A stretch of DNA of 64,000 nt from contig CAWUSW010000025.1 in the NCBI GenBank assembly GCA_963925675.1, forward strand, positions 1-64,000, read 5' to 3'. This DNA is from Eutrophocola sp963925675 (GTDB taxonomy: Bacteria > Pseudomonadota > Gammaproteobacteria > Pseudomonadales > Pseudohongiellaceae). Below are positions 16,032-25,034 of this stretch, in pieces. Below the pieces are notes generated by a model. That model did no database searches and was not told the origin of the DNA. It saw only the letters and a program-made list of their open reading frames with translations. Every line of letters starts with the position of its first letter. The first letter of the stretch is position 1. A program made the translations under genes and the position numbers.

Positions 16032-16073
16032 GTAAAAGTGCTCTATTTAAAATTTTTTTTTATCTTGTTTGTA

Positions 16074-16121
16074 CAAGGAATCTAACCTTGTGTCTCTTTT
16101 ATGCCACTTGGCGACACCTCA
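16074..16121 (-). pseudogene. decayed 5' half of tRNA-Gln, copy 1
   Basis: On the minus strand this reads tgaggtgtcgccaagtgg, an expanded D loop, and an intact five-pair stem caagg/ccttg around the seven-base loop ttagatt. It parallels the acceptor 5' strand, D arm and anticodon arm of the tRNA-Gln 43 bases away. The T arm and 3' acceptor strand are missing, so it cannot be a functional tRNA. Confidence 0.65.
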
Positions 16122-16169
16122 AATATAAAAAAGTGTACTTATTTTAAAATTCAATTTAGCTATTTTGTA

Positions 16170-16205
16170 CAAGGGATTTAACCCTGTGTCTGTTTATAGC
16201 ACTTG
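16170..16205 (-). pseudogene. decayed 5' half of tRNA-Gln, copy 2, overlapping ispE end
   Basis: A second, more worn copy reads caagtgctataaacagacac, then stem caggg/ccttg around ttaaatc. It shares the derived aagtg...cagacac segment with copy 1, so it was probably duplicated from that copy in a unit of about 93 bp. The ispE stop codon and last codons lie inside it. Confidence 0.55.
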
Positions 16206-17075
16206 TTTATCTTCAATTTCGCTCAGGGCCAGATGAACAGGAGAACGATTAATTCCCCTGGCGACAAAGGCCGTAATATTTCCAGGTGCCTTCTCTGGAA
16301 CTTGCTGCATCACCTGCTGTGCTTCGGCTTCTGATTCAAAGGCGGCAAAGATACTGGCACCAGTCCCGGTCATGCGTGCTTCAGCATAAGCAGAAAGCCA
16401 GTCAATTGCCTTTTGTACTGGTGGATAAAGACTGCTGACCAGTGATTGGCAGTCATTTTTACTGCCCGGAAACGGAAAGTCGGCTATTTTGATGGGGTAG
16501 GTGTTTCTTGTCAATTGCGAATGCGAAAATATTTCCTCTGTGGACACCTCACAATCGGGTGTCAGGACCAGATACCAGCGCTCAGGCAAGTCAATTGTTT
16601 GCAGGGATTCACCCACATCTTCAGCCCAGGATGACCTGCCCCGGATGAAGACAGGGACGTCCGCACCCAGTCTCAGCCCCAGCTGCGCTAGGGCTTCAAG
16701 GTCCAAAGAGCAGTTCCAGAGCCTGTTCAGGGCCAATAAAGTGGTGGCTGCATCAGAGCTTCCTCCGCCTACGCCGCCTCCCAGGGGGAGCCGTTTTTCC
16801 AGCGTAATATCAGTACCAAGGCTAATACCGGTTTCATCGGACAGAAGGTTGGCAGCCTGCATTACCAGATTATCCGGACTTTCCAGTGATGAATTGTTAC
16901 AAGTGAAGGTAATTTCTTTTCTGCCATTTGGCGCAAAAGTGAGGGTGTCACCGAAATCCAGCAATTGAAAAACTGTTTGCAGGTTGTGATAACCATCAGC
17001 ACGCCTGCCGGTGATATGCAGGAACAGGTTAAGTTTTGCTGGAGCCGGCAAGCATAAGGACTTGAGACTACTCAA
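16194..17075 (-). CDS. ispE: 4-diphosphocytidyl-2-C-methyl-D-erythritol kinase
   Basis: The 293-residue GHMP kinase phosphorylates CDP-methylerythritol in the MEP isoprenoid pathway. Conserved parts are APAKLNLFLHI (Lys14), DGYHNLQT, and the glycine-rich ATP loop PLGGGVGGGSSDAA (about 97-110). A C-terminal segment MTGTGASIFAAF closes the GHMP fold. The best start is a TTG overlapping the lolB stop (TTGA), preceded by ggag eight bases upstream, which implies translational coupling to lolB. The last codons and the stop lie in a decayed tRNA-Gln copy, so the extreme C-terminus has probably been remodelled. Confidence 0.95.
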   Translation of the reverse strand: MSSLKSLCLPAPAKLNLFLHITGRRADGYHNLQTVFQLLDFGDTLTFAPNGRKEITFTCNNSSLESPDNLVMQAANLLSDETGISLGTDITLEKRLPLGGGVGGGSSDAATTLLALNRLWNCSLDLEALAQLGLRLGADVPVFIRGRSSWAEDVGESLQTIDLPERWYLVLTPDCEVSTEEIFSHSQLTRNTYPIKIADFPFPGSKNDCQSLVSSLYPPVQKAIDWLSAYAEARMTGTGASIFAAFESEAEAQQVMQQVPEKAPGNITAFVARGINRSPVHLALSEIEDKQVL

Positions 17076-17737
17076 TCAGAGTCTCCAGCATTGTCTGCAG
17101 TGATGTCCCAGCTGTTAACCACAAAGGTCAGCCGATAAGGGCTCTGCTCGAGCCGGATGCGGCCGGGAAGCATGTGATCATCAACGTTCTGGTAACGGTC
17201 ATATTGCAGTTCCCAGCGTGCACCCTGTCTGTCGTGTTGCGATAAGGTGGCAACAAAGCCTTCAGCATTACGACTTATATCCGCCCTGTTGCCTGGAGCG
17301 GGTAAGCCCTTGATCCAGTAAAGCAGTGAGCTTGCCGGAAAGGCGTAACCGAGGATGTCAGTGCTGATTTCCTGCAAAGAGTTGGCAATGATCGGTGCTT
17401 CGCCAGCTTTTTCAATAACCACCCTGCCAGGTTGGCCGCTTATTCTGATAGCGCCCAGGCCCAAAGTGCCACTGAGATTTATTTCAAATTCTTCCTCAGC
17501 CTGCTGCCAGTTGATATTGATTGTGTCGGATGATTCTCCACGTCTGATATTAAGCCGCCCACGTAATGACCAGCTTTCCAGTTGCCTTAGCAACTGATCA
17601 TTTTCACTGGAAGATATTGAGCTTTCAGATGTCAGTGATGTGCAGGAATTCAGGAAGAGGGCAAATAAGCCTGTCAAAAGCAGTCTTGGTAATTGCTTGT
17701 TAAATGGAAGAATCAGAAGTGAGTCTCTCCATGGCAC
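17072..17737 (-). CDS. lolB: outer-membrane lipoprotein LolB
   Basis: LolB receives lipoproteins from LolA and inserts them into the outer membrane. The product has a lipoprotein signal (RLLLTGLFALFLNSC), then the LolB core with WSLRGRLNIRRG, GLGAIRISGQPG and YWIKGLPAPG, and a C-terminal SPYRLTFVVNSW. No ATG is available. A GTG at 17737, inside the preceding TPR gene, gives 221 residues, but it lacks a ribosome site. A near-cognate start just downstream of ggagag would shorten the leader by about seven to eight residues. The stop overlaps the ispE start. Confidence 0.9.
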   Translation of the reverse strand: MPWRDSLLILPFNKQLPRLLLTGLFALFLNSCTSLTSESSISSSENDQLLRQLESWSLRGRLNIRRGESSDTININWQQAEEEFEINLSGTLGLGAIRISGQPGRVVIEKAGEAPIIANSLQEISTDILGYAFPASSLLYWIKGLPAPGNRADISRNAEGFVATLSQHDRQGARWELQYDRYQNVDDHMLPGRIRLEQSPYRLTFVVNSWDITADNAGDSD

Positions 17738-19541
17738 TGCGAATATATTCACTGTTCGGCTGCGATTCCAGCGCCTTGCGCCAAACCGCTCTGGCAGCTG
17801 ATTTTTCACCCATGACCCACAGCACCTCGCCAAGATGCGCTGCCACTTCGTGATCAGGGTATAACTCATAGGCTTTGTCTAGATTTTGTCTTGCTTCGTC
17901 ATAGAGGCCCAAACGGTACTGTACCCAGCCAAGGCTGTCTATGATGGCGGGGTCATTGGGAGCCAGTTCCACCGCGCGCTGAATTAACTCATAGGCTTCT
18001 TCAATGCGATCAGAGCGATCTGCCAGATAGTAACCCAGACTATTATAAGCCACCGGGCTATTTGGGTTGAGCTGAATGATCTTGCGCAAATCTACTTCCA
18101 TCGTGGTCAGATCATTAATTTCCTGACTGTATACGGAACGCAGAAACAGCAATTGAATGTTATTGGGAAAAGCGCCAACAGCATTATTCAGGACAGTGCC
18201 GGCTTCATCGAGGAAGCCTTCATCGATCAGCACATTGGCTTCCATGGTAAGAAGCGGAATATTGTAATCAGAATTACGGAAGCGAATGTTTTGTAATCTG
18301 GCTTTTACTTCTTTGTAGCGACCGGCTCTGATCATTAGCTCAGCCATGCTGCGTTGGGCAGGTAAAAAGTTTCCGCCGCCACTCACATTGAAAAAATGTT
18401 CAATGGCAATATCAGTATTATTTTCCTGAGTATTAATGAAGCCAAGGTAGTAATGGGAATCATCGAGTCGATGCGAATTTTCAACCAGGCGGCTGAAATA
18501 TAACTTGGCCTCATTCAGCATATTAATTTCCATGCTGATCAAGGCCAGTGAATAGAGCATGTCGTAATCATCAGGGAACTGCTCAACGATGATTTCAAAT
18601 TGATCGTGTGCTTCCCGATAGCGCTGTTCATCTACCAGTTTGCGCGCATACTGAAAACGCAGTTCCTTGTGGTTTTTATTGTTACGCAGGCTTTGTTCAA
18701 GACGCCGCTTGGCAAGCTCTGCTTCGCCCATTTGTTCCAGTAAATCCACTTCAAGAATGACCACTTCAGGATTGTCATCCATTTCCCTGGCTAGATTGCG
18801 CACCAGCTCATAGGCTTCTTCGACCTGTTCATTTTGCTGGTATAAATGGGCAAGGCCCAGTCGTAGAGATTGATTCTCGGGATACACAGTTCTTAAATCT
18901 TCAAAATCGGCGATGAGGGCATCAATAACCAGTGGCGCATTGGTGTCTGATGCGGTCTGGTTACTGATCAGGCGAAAATCAATGACGGCGCCCAACTCCA
19001 GCAGTTTTGTTAAATGATCAATCGCATCGCGATAGCGTCCCATGGAAACCATCTGGAAGGAAAGGGTGCGCAGGGCTTCCTGGGAATCAGGGTCCTTTGC
19101 GAGCCACATATTGCCCATTTCCACGGCCACCGAAACATTTCTCAAAAAGGAGGCAATGCGGGAGGCACGCTTGATGATATTCAGGTCATTGGTTTCTCGT
19201 GCCAGGTCGGTGTAATCGTTAAGCGCTTTCTGGTTAAAGCCGCGCTGGCCTGCCATTTCAGCGATGATGACCCGGGTAAGAATGTCTTCTGAAAAATTGC
19301 CGTATTGAATGTCTTCTTCGGGTGCGGGTATCGCTTGCTCAGGTTGAGCCTCTGCAGGATTGGTTTTGGTACTACCCGGCTCCATTTGCGCTGTATCTGT
19401 ACTATTTCTGTCAACATCTCCTGCAACCATACCCTCATTAACAGAGGCACAGGAAGCAAGTAGCCCCAATAAAAGCAGAGGCAGCATAGATAATGGGGTA
19501 TGTAATTTTGACAATTTATGCATATGGAATTTACTGATCAT
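17700..19541 (-). CDS. TPR-repeat lipoprotein
   Basis: The 613-residue protein has a lipoprotein signal (LLLLGLLASC) followed by a low-complexity Ala/Glu/Pro linker, then many tetratricopeptide repeats up to the C-terminus. Clear examples are the repeats around SPVAYNSLGYYLADRSD and DPAIIDSLGWVQYRLG. It corresponds in position and architecture to the uncharacterised TPR lipoprotein next to lolB in Pseudomonas (PA4667-like), divergent from hemA. It probably serves as a protein-interaction scaffold at the outer membrane. A second start at 19523 is equally possible. It overlaps the lolB N-terminus. Confidence 0.85.
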   Translation of the reverse strand: MISKFHMHKLSKLHTPLSMLPLLLLGLLASCASVNEGMVAGDVDRNSTDTAQMEPGSTKTNPAEAQPEQAIPAPEEDIQYGNFSEDILTRVIIAEMAGQRGFNQKALNDYTDLARETNDLNIIKRASRIASFLRNVSVAVEMGNMWLAKDPDSQEALRTLSFQMVSMGRYRDAIDHLTKLLELGAVIDFRLISNQTASDTNAPLVIDALIADFEDLRTVYPENQSLRLGLAHLYQQNEQVEEAYELVRNLAREMDDNPEVVILEVDLLEQMGEAELAKRRLEQSLRNNKNHKELRFQYARKLVDEQRYREAHDQFEIIVEQFPDDYDMLYSLALISMEINMLNEAKLYFSRLVENSHRLDDSHYYLGFINTQENNTDIAIEHFFNVSGGGNFLPAQRSMAELMIRAGRYKEVKARLQNIRFRNSDYNIPLLTMEANVLIDEGFLDEAGTVLNNAVGAFPNNIQLLFLRSVYSQEINDLTTMEVDLRKIIQLNPNSPVAYNSLGYYLADRSDRIEEAYELIQRAVELAPNDPAIIDSLGWVQYRLGLYDEARQNLDKAYELYPDHEVAAHLGEVLWVMGEKSAARAVWRKALESQPNSEYIRSAMERLTSDSSI

Positions 19542-19763
19542 AGTAGATGTTTAGTATAGCCATATCAGGCTAAGGTTCTCAATCCTGGCTTACAAATGCT
19601 TTGGAATATCTTTGTAATGGTATCAGAGCTCTTTATACGGAAAATTGTTCCACAGGGCTCAAATTGTTTATGTCACTCTTTAAATCTTCCTTTGATAGGC
19701 ACAAACGACTGTATTGAGTAGAATACCCGGTTTATCGGCAGAATTTCCTGAATAAACCCATCA

Positions 19764-21101
19764 ATGGCTACTTTCCTGCTTGGCATTAATCACAACACCG
19801 CTAGCGTCGATGTACGCGAGAAGGTAGCGTTCGCCCCGGAAAAGATGCACGACGCCCTTCAGCAAGCCTGTGCTGAAATTGGTCTGGATGAGATGGTTAT
19901 TGTGTCTACCTGCAACAGGACTGAACTTTACTGTGAGCCTGGCGAGGGTAGTGCAGCAAAGGATAGTAATGAGCTTTTGCAGGGCCATGTGCAGAATTGG
20001 CTGGCGACTTATCACCAATTGCTGCCTGAAAGTTTACAGGACTGCGTCTACGTCTATAAAGAGAATGATGCTGTCCGGCATGTGATGAAAGTCGCCAGTG
20101 GACTTGATTCCATGGTGCTTGGTGAACCCCAGATTCTGGGACAGTTAAAATCTGCCTATGCAGTTGCCCGTGAAGCCGGAACCCTGGGCAGCAACCTGAG
20201 CCGCATATTTGAAGAAACTTTTGCTGTAGCCAAGCAGGTACGCACAGATACGGCGATTGGTGAAAACCCGGTCTCTGTTGCTTTTGCTGCGGTTACCCTG
20301 GCCCAACATATCTTCAGTGATTTGTCTCAGGCCAATGCCTTGATGATTGGTGCAGGCCGCACCATTGAATTGGTGGTTCAGCATTTGCGTAATGCAGGGG
20401 TGAAAAATGTCGCCGTTGCTAACCGGACATTAGAGCGTGCTCTGGAACTCAAAGAAAAATATGGTGTGTCGGAAGTACTTTTTTCTGATATTCCGCAGCA
20501 GCTGGAAAAAGCGGATATTGTGGTAAGTTCGACAGCAAGCCAATTGCCGATTCTTGGTAAGGGCGCTGTGGAGCGGGCATTAAAAGCACGCAAGCATAAG
20601 CCCATTTTCATGGTAGATCTTGCAGTGCCCAGAGACATCGAGCCCGAAGTAGGGGAGCTGGAAGATATCTATTTATACAGCGTTGATGATCTGAGTCAGG
20701 TCATCGACAAGAATTTAAAAAGCCGACAGGATGCAGCGCGGGAAGCTGAAAAATTAATTGAGCGGGGAGTCGAAAATTACCAGGAGAAACAACGCACCTT
20801 GGGTATTGTTTCCACGCTGAAAAACTTTCGCCAGAAAGCTGAGCAGATCCGTGATACTGAACTTGAAAAAGCACTTAAATTGCTGGAAAAAGGCGAAGAG
20901 CCGGAGAAAGCAATGGCAAACCTGGCACGTTTGCTAACCAACAAACTGATTCATGCGCCCAGCGTGCAAATGAAAAAAGCCAGCGCAAATGGTCGTAGTG
21001 AGCTCATCGATCTGGCAGAAGAATTATTTGAACTTGAAGCCAGTAACGAAGAAGTGAATAAATTTGATCCTGAAGATGAGAAGCATAAGAATAAAAGATA
21101 G
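19764..21101 (+). CDS. hemA: glutamyl-tRNA reductase
   Basis: The 445-residue enzyme reduces Glu-tRNA to glutamate-1-semialdehyde, the first step of tetrapyrrole synthesis. It has the catalytic motif VSTCNRTELY (Cys50), the substrate-side GINHNTA at the N-terminus, GEPQILGQLK, the NADPH-binding segment LMIGAGRTIELVVQHL, and a C-terminal dimerisation helix bundle. It begins 222 bases from the divergent TPR gene; a weak promoter is likely in this gap but none is clear. The stop codon (TAG) is followed six bases later by a heptanucleotide tandem array. hemA-prfA-prmC-moeB is a conserved order. Confidence 0.96.
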   Translation: MATFLLGINHNTASVDVREKVAFAPEKMHDALQQACAEIGLDEMVIVSTCNRTELYCEPGEGSAAKDSNELLQGHVQNWLATYHQLLPESLQDCVYVYKENDAVRHVMKVASGLDSMVLGEPQILGQLKSAYAVAREAGTLGSNLSRIFEETFAVAKQVRTDTAIGENPVSVAFAAVTLAQHIFSDLSQANALMIGAGRTIELVVQHLRNAGVKNVAVANRTLERALELKEKYGVSEVLFSDIPQQLEKADIVVSSTASQLPILGKGAVERALKARKHKPIFMVDLAVPRDIEPEVGELEDIYLYSVDDLSQVIDKNLKSRQDAAREAEKLIERGVENYQEKQRTLGIVSTLKNFRQKAEQIRDTELEKALKLLEKGEEPEKAMANLARLLTNKLIHAPSVQMKKASANGRSELIDLAEELFELEASNEEVNKFDPEDEKHKNKR

Positions 21102-21107
21102 GTACAA

Positions 21108-21227
21108 GATAAAAGATAAAAGATAAAAGATAAAAGATAAAAGATAAAAGATAAAAGATAAAAGATAAAAGATAAAAGATAAAAGATAAAAGATAAAAGA
21201 TAAAAGTGGAAAGTGGAAAGTGAAAGG
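21108..21227 (+). repeat. tandem heptanucleotide array, GATAAAA x14 then GTGGAAA
   Basis: Fourteen perfect copies of gataaaa run from 21108 to 21205. The array continues in the same seven-base register with two copies of gtggaaa and a degenerate gtgaaag. It starts six bases after the hemA stop. Shorter seven-base arrays follow prmC (23312), mreB (32433), a PepSY gene (37641) and nadE (61360). It resembles the short tandemly repeated repetitive sequences of cyanobacteria in format. Confidence 0.95.
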
Positions 21228-21230
21228 TGT

Positions 21231-21253
21231 GTAGGAGGGACTTCAGTCCCGAA
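21231..21253 (+). repeat. REP-like palindrome (GTAG type), single unit
   Basis: The unit gtaggagggacttcagtccc plus gaa is identical in type to those at 1428 and 61422. It sits between the heptanucleotide array and prfA, about 90 bases before the prfA start. Confidence 0.75.
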
Positions 21254-21344
21254 TGAAAAGAGTATTGAACGTGAAGCAACATTAAAAGCAAATAATCCAC
21301 AATAATAGAAAGTCCGACTCCCAAAAAATTCTTATTGAGCATTA

Positions 21345-22427
21345 ATGAACCCATCAATTGTTACCAAACTTGAAACCCTGAACGAACGTTATGAGGAACT
21401 CGAAGGCTTGCTCAGCGACGCGGAAATCATCACGGATCAGGACAAATTCAGAAATTTTTCCAAGGAATATGCAGAACTGGAACCTGTTGTGCAGTGTTTT
21501 GGTTTATATCAGAAAGCTCAGAGTGATCTGGGGGAAGCAAAAGCCTTACAAAAAGACAGCGATCCTGATGTTCGGGTAATGGCAGAAGAAGAAATTACTT
21601 CATCTCAGCAGCAGCTGGAGAAACTGGATCTGGAATTACAAAAGCTTCTTTTACCAAAAGATCCTAAAGATGATTGTAATGTCTTTCTGGAAATTCGCGC
21701 CGGCACCGGGGGTGATGAAGCCGCTATTTTTTCCGGCGATTTGTTTCGCATGTATTCTCGCTATGCAGAAAGCCAGGGTTGGAAAACCGAGATTGTCAGC
21801 GAGCGTGCAGGAGAGCATGGCGGCTATAAGGAAATTATTTTACGCGTGGCAGGCAAAGGCGTTTTTGGTCAACTCAAGTTTGAGTCCGGAGCACATCGGG
21901 TTCAGCGCGTTCCGGAAACAGAAACCCAGGGCCGGGTGCACACTTCAGCCTGTACGGTAGCAGCTATGCCTGAAGTCGATGATGTCGAGGAAATTGAAAT
22001 TAATAAAGGTGATTTGCGCGTAGATACATTTCGCGCCAGTGGCGCGGGTGGGCAGCATGTTAACAAAACTGATTCAGCTATTCGTCTGACTCACATCCCA
22101 AGTGGTATCGTTGTGGAATGTCAGGATGAGCGCTCACAGCATAAGAACAAGGCTCGCGCGATGTCTCTCTTGCAAGCCAAGTTACAGACTGTTGCCGAAG
22201 ATCAGCAGCATCAGGAGCAGTCTGATGCGCGGCGTAATCTGGTCGGCAGTGGAGACCGTTCTGAAAAAATAAGAACCTATAATTATCCCGATGGCCGAAT
22301 TACAGATCACCGCATCAATCTGAAACTGAACCGACTGGCAGATGTAATGGCAGGGGATATCGGGGAGATCATTCAGACTTTGATTACAGAGCATCAGGCA
22401 GACCAGTTGGCGGAAATGTCAGGCTGA
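21345..22427 (+). CDS. prfA: peptide chain release factor 1
   Basis: The 360-residue factor recognises UAA and UAG stop codons and triggers peptide release. The peptidyl-transferase motif GAGGQHVNKTDSA contains the GGQ whose glutamine is methylated by PrmC, encoded immediately downstream. The stop-codon-reading tripeptide is PET in VPETETQGR, a PxT variant of the E. coli PAT. The length and the N-terminal coiled coil are normal. The ribosome site is weak (ttgagc). It lies 243 bases after hemA, separated by repeats that may affect cotranscription. Confidence 0.96.
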   Translation: MNPSIVTKLETLNERYEELEGLLSDAEIITDQDKFRNFSKEYAELEPVVQCFGLYQKAQSDLGEAKALQKDSDPDVRVMAEEEITSSQQQLEKLDLELQKLLLPKDPKDDCNVFLEIRAGTGGDEAAIFSGDLFRMYSRYAESQGWKTEIVSERAGEHGGYKEIILRVAGKGVFGQLKFESGAHRVQRVPETETQGRVHTSACTVAAMPEVDDVEEIEINKGDLRVDTFRASGAGGQHVNKTDSAIRLTHIPSGIVVECQDERSQHKNKARAMSLLQAKLQTVAEDQQHQEQSDARRNLVGSGDRSEKIRTYNYPDGRITDHRINLKLNRLADVMAGDIGEIIQTLITEHQADQLAEMSG

Positions 22428-22460
22428 TTTCTCACTTTAATTTTCTCAGTGGCCAGAAAC

Positions 22461-23330
22461 ATGGCAACAATTAAACAACTCATTCTTGATGGCCAGGCGG
22501 CACTGGCTGAAAATGCCGATGATTCATCAGCTGTAAGGCTTGATGCTGAAATACTGCTAGGCGTTGCGGTAAAGCAAACAAGGACCTGGCTTTATACCTG
22601 GCCCGAACATATTCCCTCCTTACCGGAACAACATCTCTACCTTGAACTGATCAGACGACGGCATGATGGTGAGCCCATCGCATATCTTATTGGCAGAAGG
22701 GAATTCTGGGGACTGAGACTAAAAATCAATGAGTCTGTGCTGATCCCAAGACCGGAAACCGAGCTATTAGTAGAAATTTGCCTGGCTAAACTGAACGGGC
22801 TTGAATTGGCAAGAGTGGCAGATCTTGGCACTGGCTCTGGTGCTATCGCACTGGCTCTGGGTTCTGAAAAACCCATGTGGGAAATCACCGCTACCGATAA
22901 ATCAAATGATGCACTGGCGCTGGCAAGTAAAAATGCAGAAGCATTAGGCATTACGAATGTCAGGTTCTTAAACGGCGACTGGACCGCCCCTGTTTCAAAG
23001 TTGCAGGAGAAAAATGCCTACCATGCCATTCTGGGTAACCCTCCTTATATAGACGAAAATGATCCTCATCTACAGCAGGGTGATGTTCGCTTTGAACCAG
23101 AACTTGCGTTAATCTCCGCTGAAAATGGCCTGTCTGATATCAGGATTATTATTCATGATTGTGTTTCTCTTCTGGAAACCGGTGGCTGGCTCATGCTTGA
23201 ACACGGTTATCAACAAGCTGATCAGGTACGACAGCTTTTTACAGAATCTGGATACAGCGAAATCGAGACGCTCAGGGATTTATCTGACAATGAGCGCGTT
23301 ACTATGGGGCAGATAAAGGATAAAGGATAA
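22461..23330 (+). CDS. prmC: release factor glutamine methyltransferase
   Basis: PrmC methylates the GGQ glutamine of release factors RF1 and RF2. The catalytic motif GNPPYIDEND is present, as are the SAM motif ADLGTGSGAIALAL and the family signature GEPIAYLIGRREFWGL with IPRPETELLVE. I favour ATG at 22461 (MATIKQLI), giving 289 residues, over the GTG at 22449. The final codons and the stop (QIKDKG) fall in a short GATAAAG heptanucleotide array, so the C-terminal tail is repeat-encoded. It follows prfA by 33 bases. Confidence 0.94.
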   Translation: MATIKQLILDGQAALAENADDSSAVRLDAEILLGVAVKQTRTWLYTWPEHIPSLPEQHLYLELIRRRHDGEPIAYLIGRREFWGLRLKINESVLIPRPETELLVEICLAKLNGLELARVADLGTGSGAIALALGSEKPMWEITATDKSNDALALASKNAEALGITNVRFLNGDWTAPVSKLQEKNAYHAILGNPPYIDENDPHLQQGDVRFEPELALISAENGLSDIRIIIHDCVSLLETGGWLMLEHGYQQADQVRQLFTESGYSEIETLRDLSDNERVTMGQIKDKG

Positions 23331-23332
23331 AA
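23312..23332 (+). repeat. heptanucleotide array GATAAAG x3 at the 3' end of prmC
   Basis: Three units (gataaag, gataaag, gataaaa) span the last codons and the stop of prmC. The unit differs by one base from the array after hemA. The 143-bp gap that follows holds no other recognisable element. Confidence 0.85.
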
Positions 23333-23473
23333 GTGGGTTCAGGTATGCATTCGGTTTACAGGAATCTATTTTTGCATTTGGTGAAATTACTCATCAAGCT
23401 AAATTCGTAACTCACCTTTTTGCTTTTTCTTTTATCTCTGCTCCCTTACATAAAATAGGCAAATTCGAATTAA

Positions 23474-24214
23474 ATGAACGACGATCAATTATTACGCTAC
23501 AGCCGCCAGATCATGTTGCCACAAATGGATATCAAGGGGCAGCAGGCTCTGCTTGATGCCTCGGTACTTATTATCGGCCTTGGTGGTTTGGGGTGCCCGG
23601 CTGCCATGTATCTGGCCAGCAGCGGCGTGGGGCACCTGATCCTTGCTGATGACGATGCGGTGGATCTGAGCAATCTGCAGCGACAGGTAGCCCATAGCAC
23701 TGACAATATTGGCATGAGCAAGGTTGCTTCCGCCCGTCAGGCACTTGAAAAACTTAACGATGGTGTGAAAGTGACGACACTCAAACAACGTCTGGAAGGC
23801 GAAGCTCTGGAAGAAGCGGTAAAAAATGCAGACGTGGTGCTGGATTGTACGGACAATTTCTCCAGCCGCTTCGCCATTAATGCCGCTACAGTCAAGTATC
23901 GTGTGCCATTAGTGTCAGGTGCTGCGATCAGAATGGAAGGGCAGGTAAGTGTTTTTGATAAACGTGAGGATGATAATCCCTGTTATCAGTGCCTGTACCC
24001 GGATGGGGATGACCTGAATCTGAGTTGTTCTGAAAACGGCGTGATGGCCCCAGTGGTTGGAATTATTGGTACTTTGCAGGCGATGGAGGCTATCAAGTTG
24101 ATTACAGGTATTGGTAAAACACTGACAGGTCGCCTTCTCTTTCTTGACGCGCAGACCATGCAGTTGCGGGAAATGAAACTGAATAAAAATATTACCTGCC
24201 CCTGTTGCAGCTGA
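23474..24214 (+). CDS. moeB: molybdopterin-synthase adenylyltransferase (MoeB/ThiF family)
   Basis: The 246-residue E1-like enzyme adenylates the C-terminal glycine of a sulfur-carrier protein. It shows the nucleotide-binding GLGGLGCP (about residues 33-40), the conserved DDDAVDLSNLQRQ, and DCTDNFSSRFAIN. Two zinc-binding cysteine pairs are present, CYQCLYP and CPCC near the end. MoeB and ThiF are hard to separate by sequence. The location after hemA-prfA-prmC matches moeB in Pseudomonas and relatives, so molybdopterin synthesis is preferred. There is no rhodanese domain. Expression probably relies on an own promoter in the 143-bp gap. Confidence 0.85.
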   Translation: MNDDQLLRYSRQIMLPQMDIKGQQALLDASVLIIGLGGLGCPAAMYLASSGVGHLILADDDAVDLSNLQRQVAHSTDNIGMSKVASARQALEKLNDGVKVTTLKQRLEGEALEEAVKNADVVLDCTDNFSSRFAINAATVKYRVPLVSGAAIRMEGQVSVFDKREDDNPCYQCLYPDGDDLNLSCSENGVMAPVVGIIGTLQAMEAIKLITGIGKTLTGRLLFLDAQTMQLREMKLNKNITCPCCS

Positions 24215-24370
24215 TTACCTGTAAAGATTGCAGTGTTATTTGAGTGATGATCGTTTGACCTGATGGAGATGGCCTGTAAGAATTACAGCCAGAACCAAAT
24301 ACCTGTTCTATGTCTCTGCGAGAAGAATTAACAGCAAGATTTCAGGAAAACTATAAATTTAGGAGCATTA

Positions 24371-24991
24371 ATGAGAAGTTTGTCTAAAAAAGTAATTAAC
24401 TCAATCAAGATTTTTGGCATGGTCAGTCTCCTGGTTTTTGTCCCTCTAAGTGCTCAGGCAGCCGCGGACGATTCAACAGGCACGCAGTCCTATACCCTGA
24501 CCCGACAATACGGCAGCGTACTGTTTCGTGTTATGCAGCAGCAATATTTGAATTTAGTAGGGCGCTTTGATCAGTATTCTGCGACTCTGGATATGGACTT
24601 TGATGATCTGTCCAATTCGCGACTCACTGCGACTGTGCAGATGGGCAGTCTCAGCATGGCAGATAGTGATGTGACGGAGACACTGGTTAATAGCAGTGTG
24701 TGGTTCAATGCCCCCTTATACCCCGAGGCGACATTCACAACGACCAGTGTTGATGTCACTGGTGAAGACGAAGCTGATTTTCACGGTGAATTGAAGTTCG
24801 TCGGTGTGACCAAGCCCTGGACCTTGCATGTGAAATTTTACGGTGGCACAGATGGCAAGCTTAGCGGGAGCAGTATAGGCATGTTGGCCACCGGCAGTTT
24901 CGACAGAACAGATTTTGGTCTTGATCAATACTTGAACATGGCAGAAGAGCTGGTGAGTATTGAAGTTAACGTCAAATTCAACCGTGACTAG
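24371..24991 (+). CDS. secreted YceI-family protein
   Basis: The 206-residue product has a signal peptide (FVPLSAQA-A) and a YceI lipocalin-like barrel. Recognisable are YTLTRQYGSVLFRVMQ, the long internal beta strands, PEATFTTTSVDVTG, GELKFVGVTKPWTL, and the final SFDRTDFGL region. YceI proteins bind isoprenoid-type lipids such as polyprenyl chains in the periplasm; the cellular role is not settled. The ribosome site aggag lies seven bases before the ATG. A gap of 156 bp separates it from moeB and it is probably independently expressed. Confidence 0.88.
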   Translation: MRSLSKKVINSIKIFGMVSLLVFVPLSAQAAADDSTGTQSYTLTRQYGSVLFRVMQQQYLNLVGRFDQYSATLDMDFDDLSNSRLTATVQMGSLSMADSDVTETLVNSSVWFNAPLYPEATFTTTSVDVTGEDEADFHGELKFVGVTKPWTLHVKFYGGTDGKLSGSSIGMLATGSFDRTDFGLDQYLNMAEELVSIEVNVKFNRD

Positions 24992-25034
24992 CTTTTACAG
25001 TAACGGCCATTTATAGATCATTGAGGCAAAGAGT

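Noticed and set aside
21108..21227. The heptanucleotide array considered as a CRISPR array
   Set aside because: Units are seven bases with no spacers and no cas genes are nearby.
22449..22460. GTG start of prmC four codons upstream of the ATG
   Set aside because: The ATG at 22461 fits the usual PrmC N-terminus better; neither has a strong ribosome site, so the choice is only moderate.
24309..24386. A 25-codon frame (MSLREELTARFQENYKF...) ending inside the YceI gene
   Set aside because: Too short, no ribosome site, and it overlaps the well-supported YceI start; could be a relic but nothing supports it.
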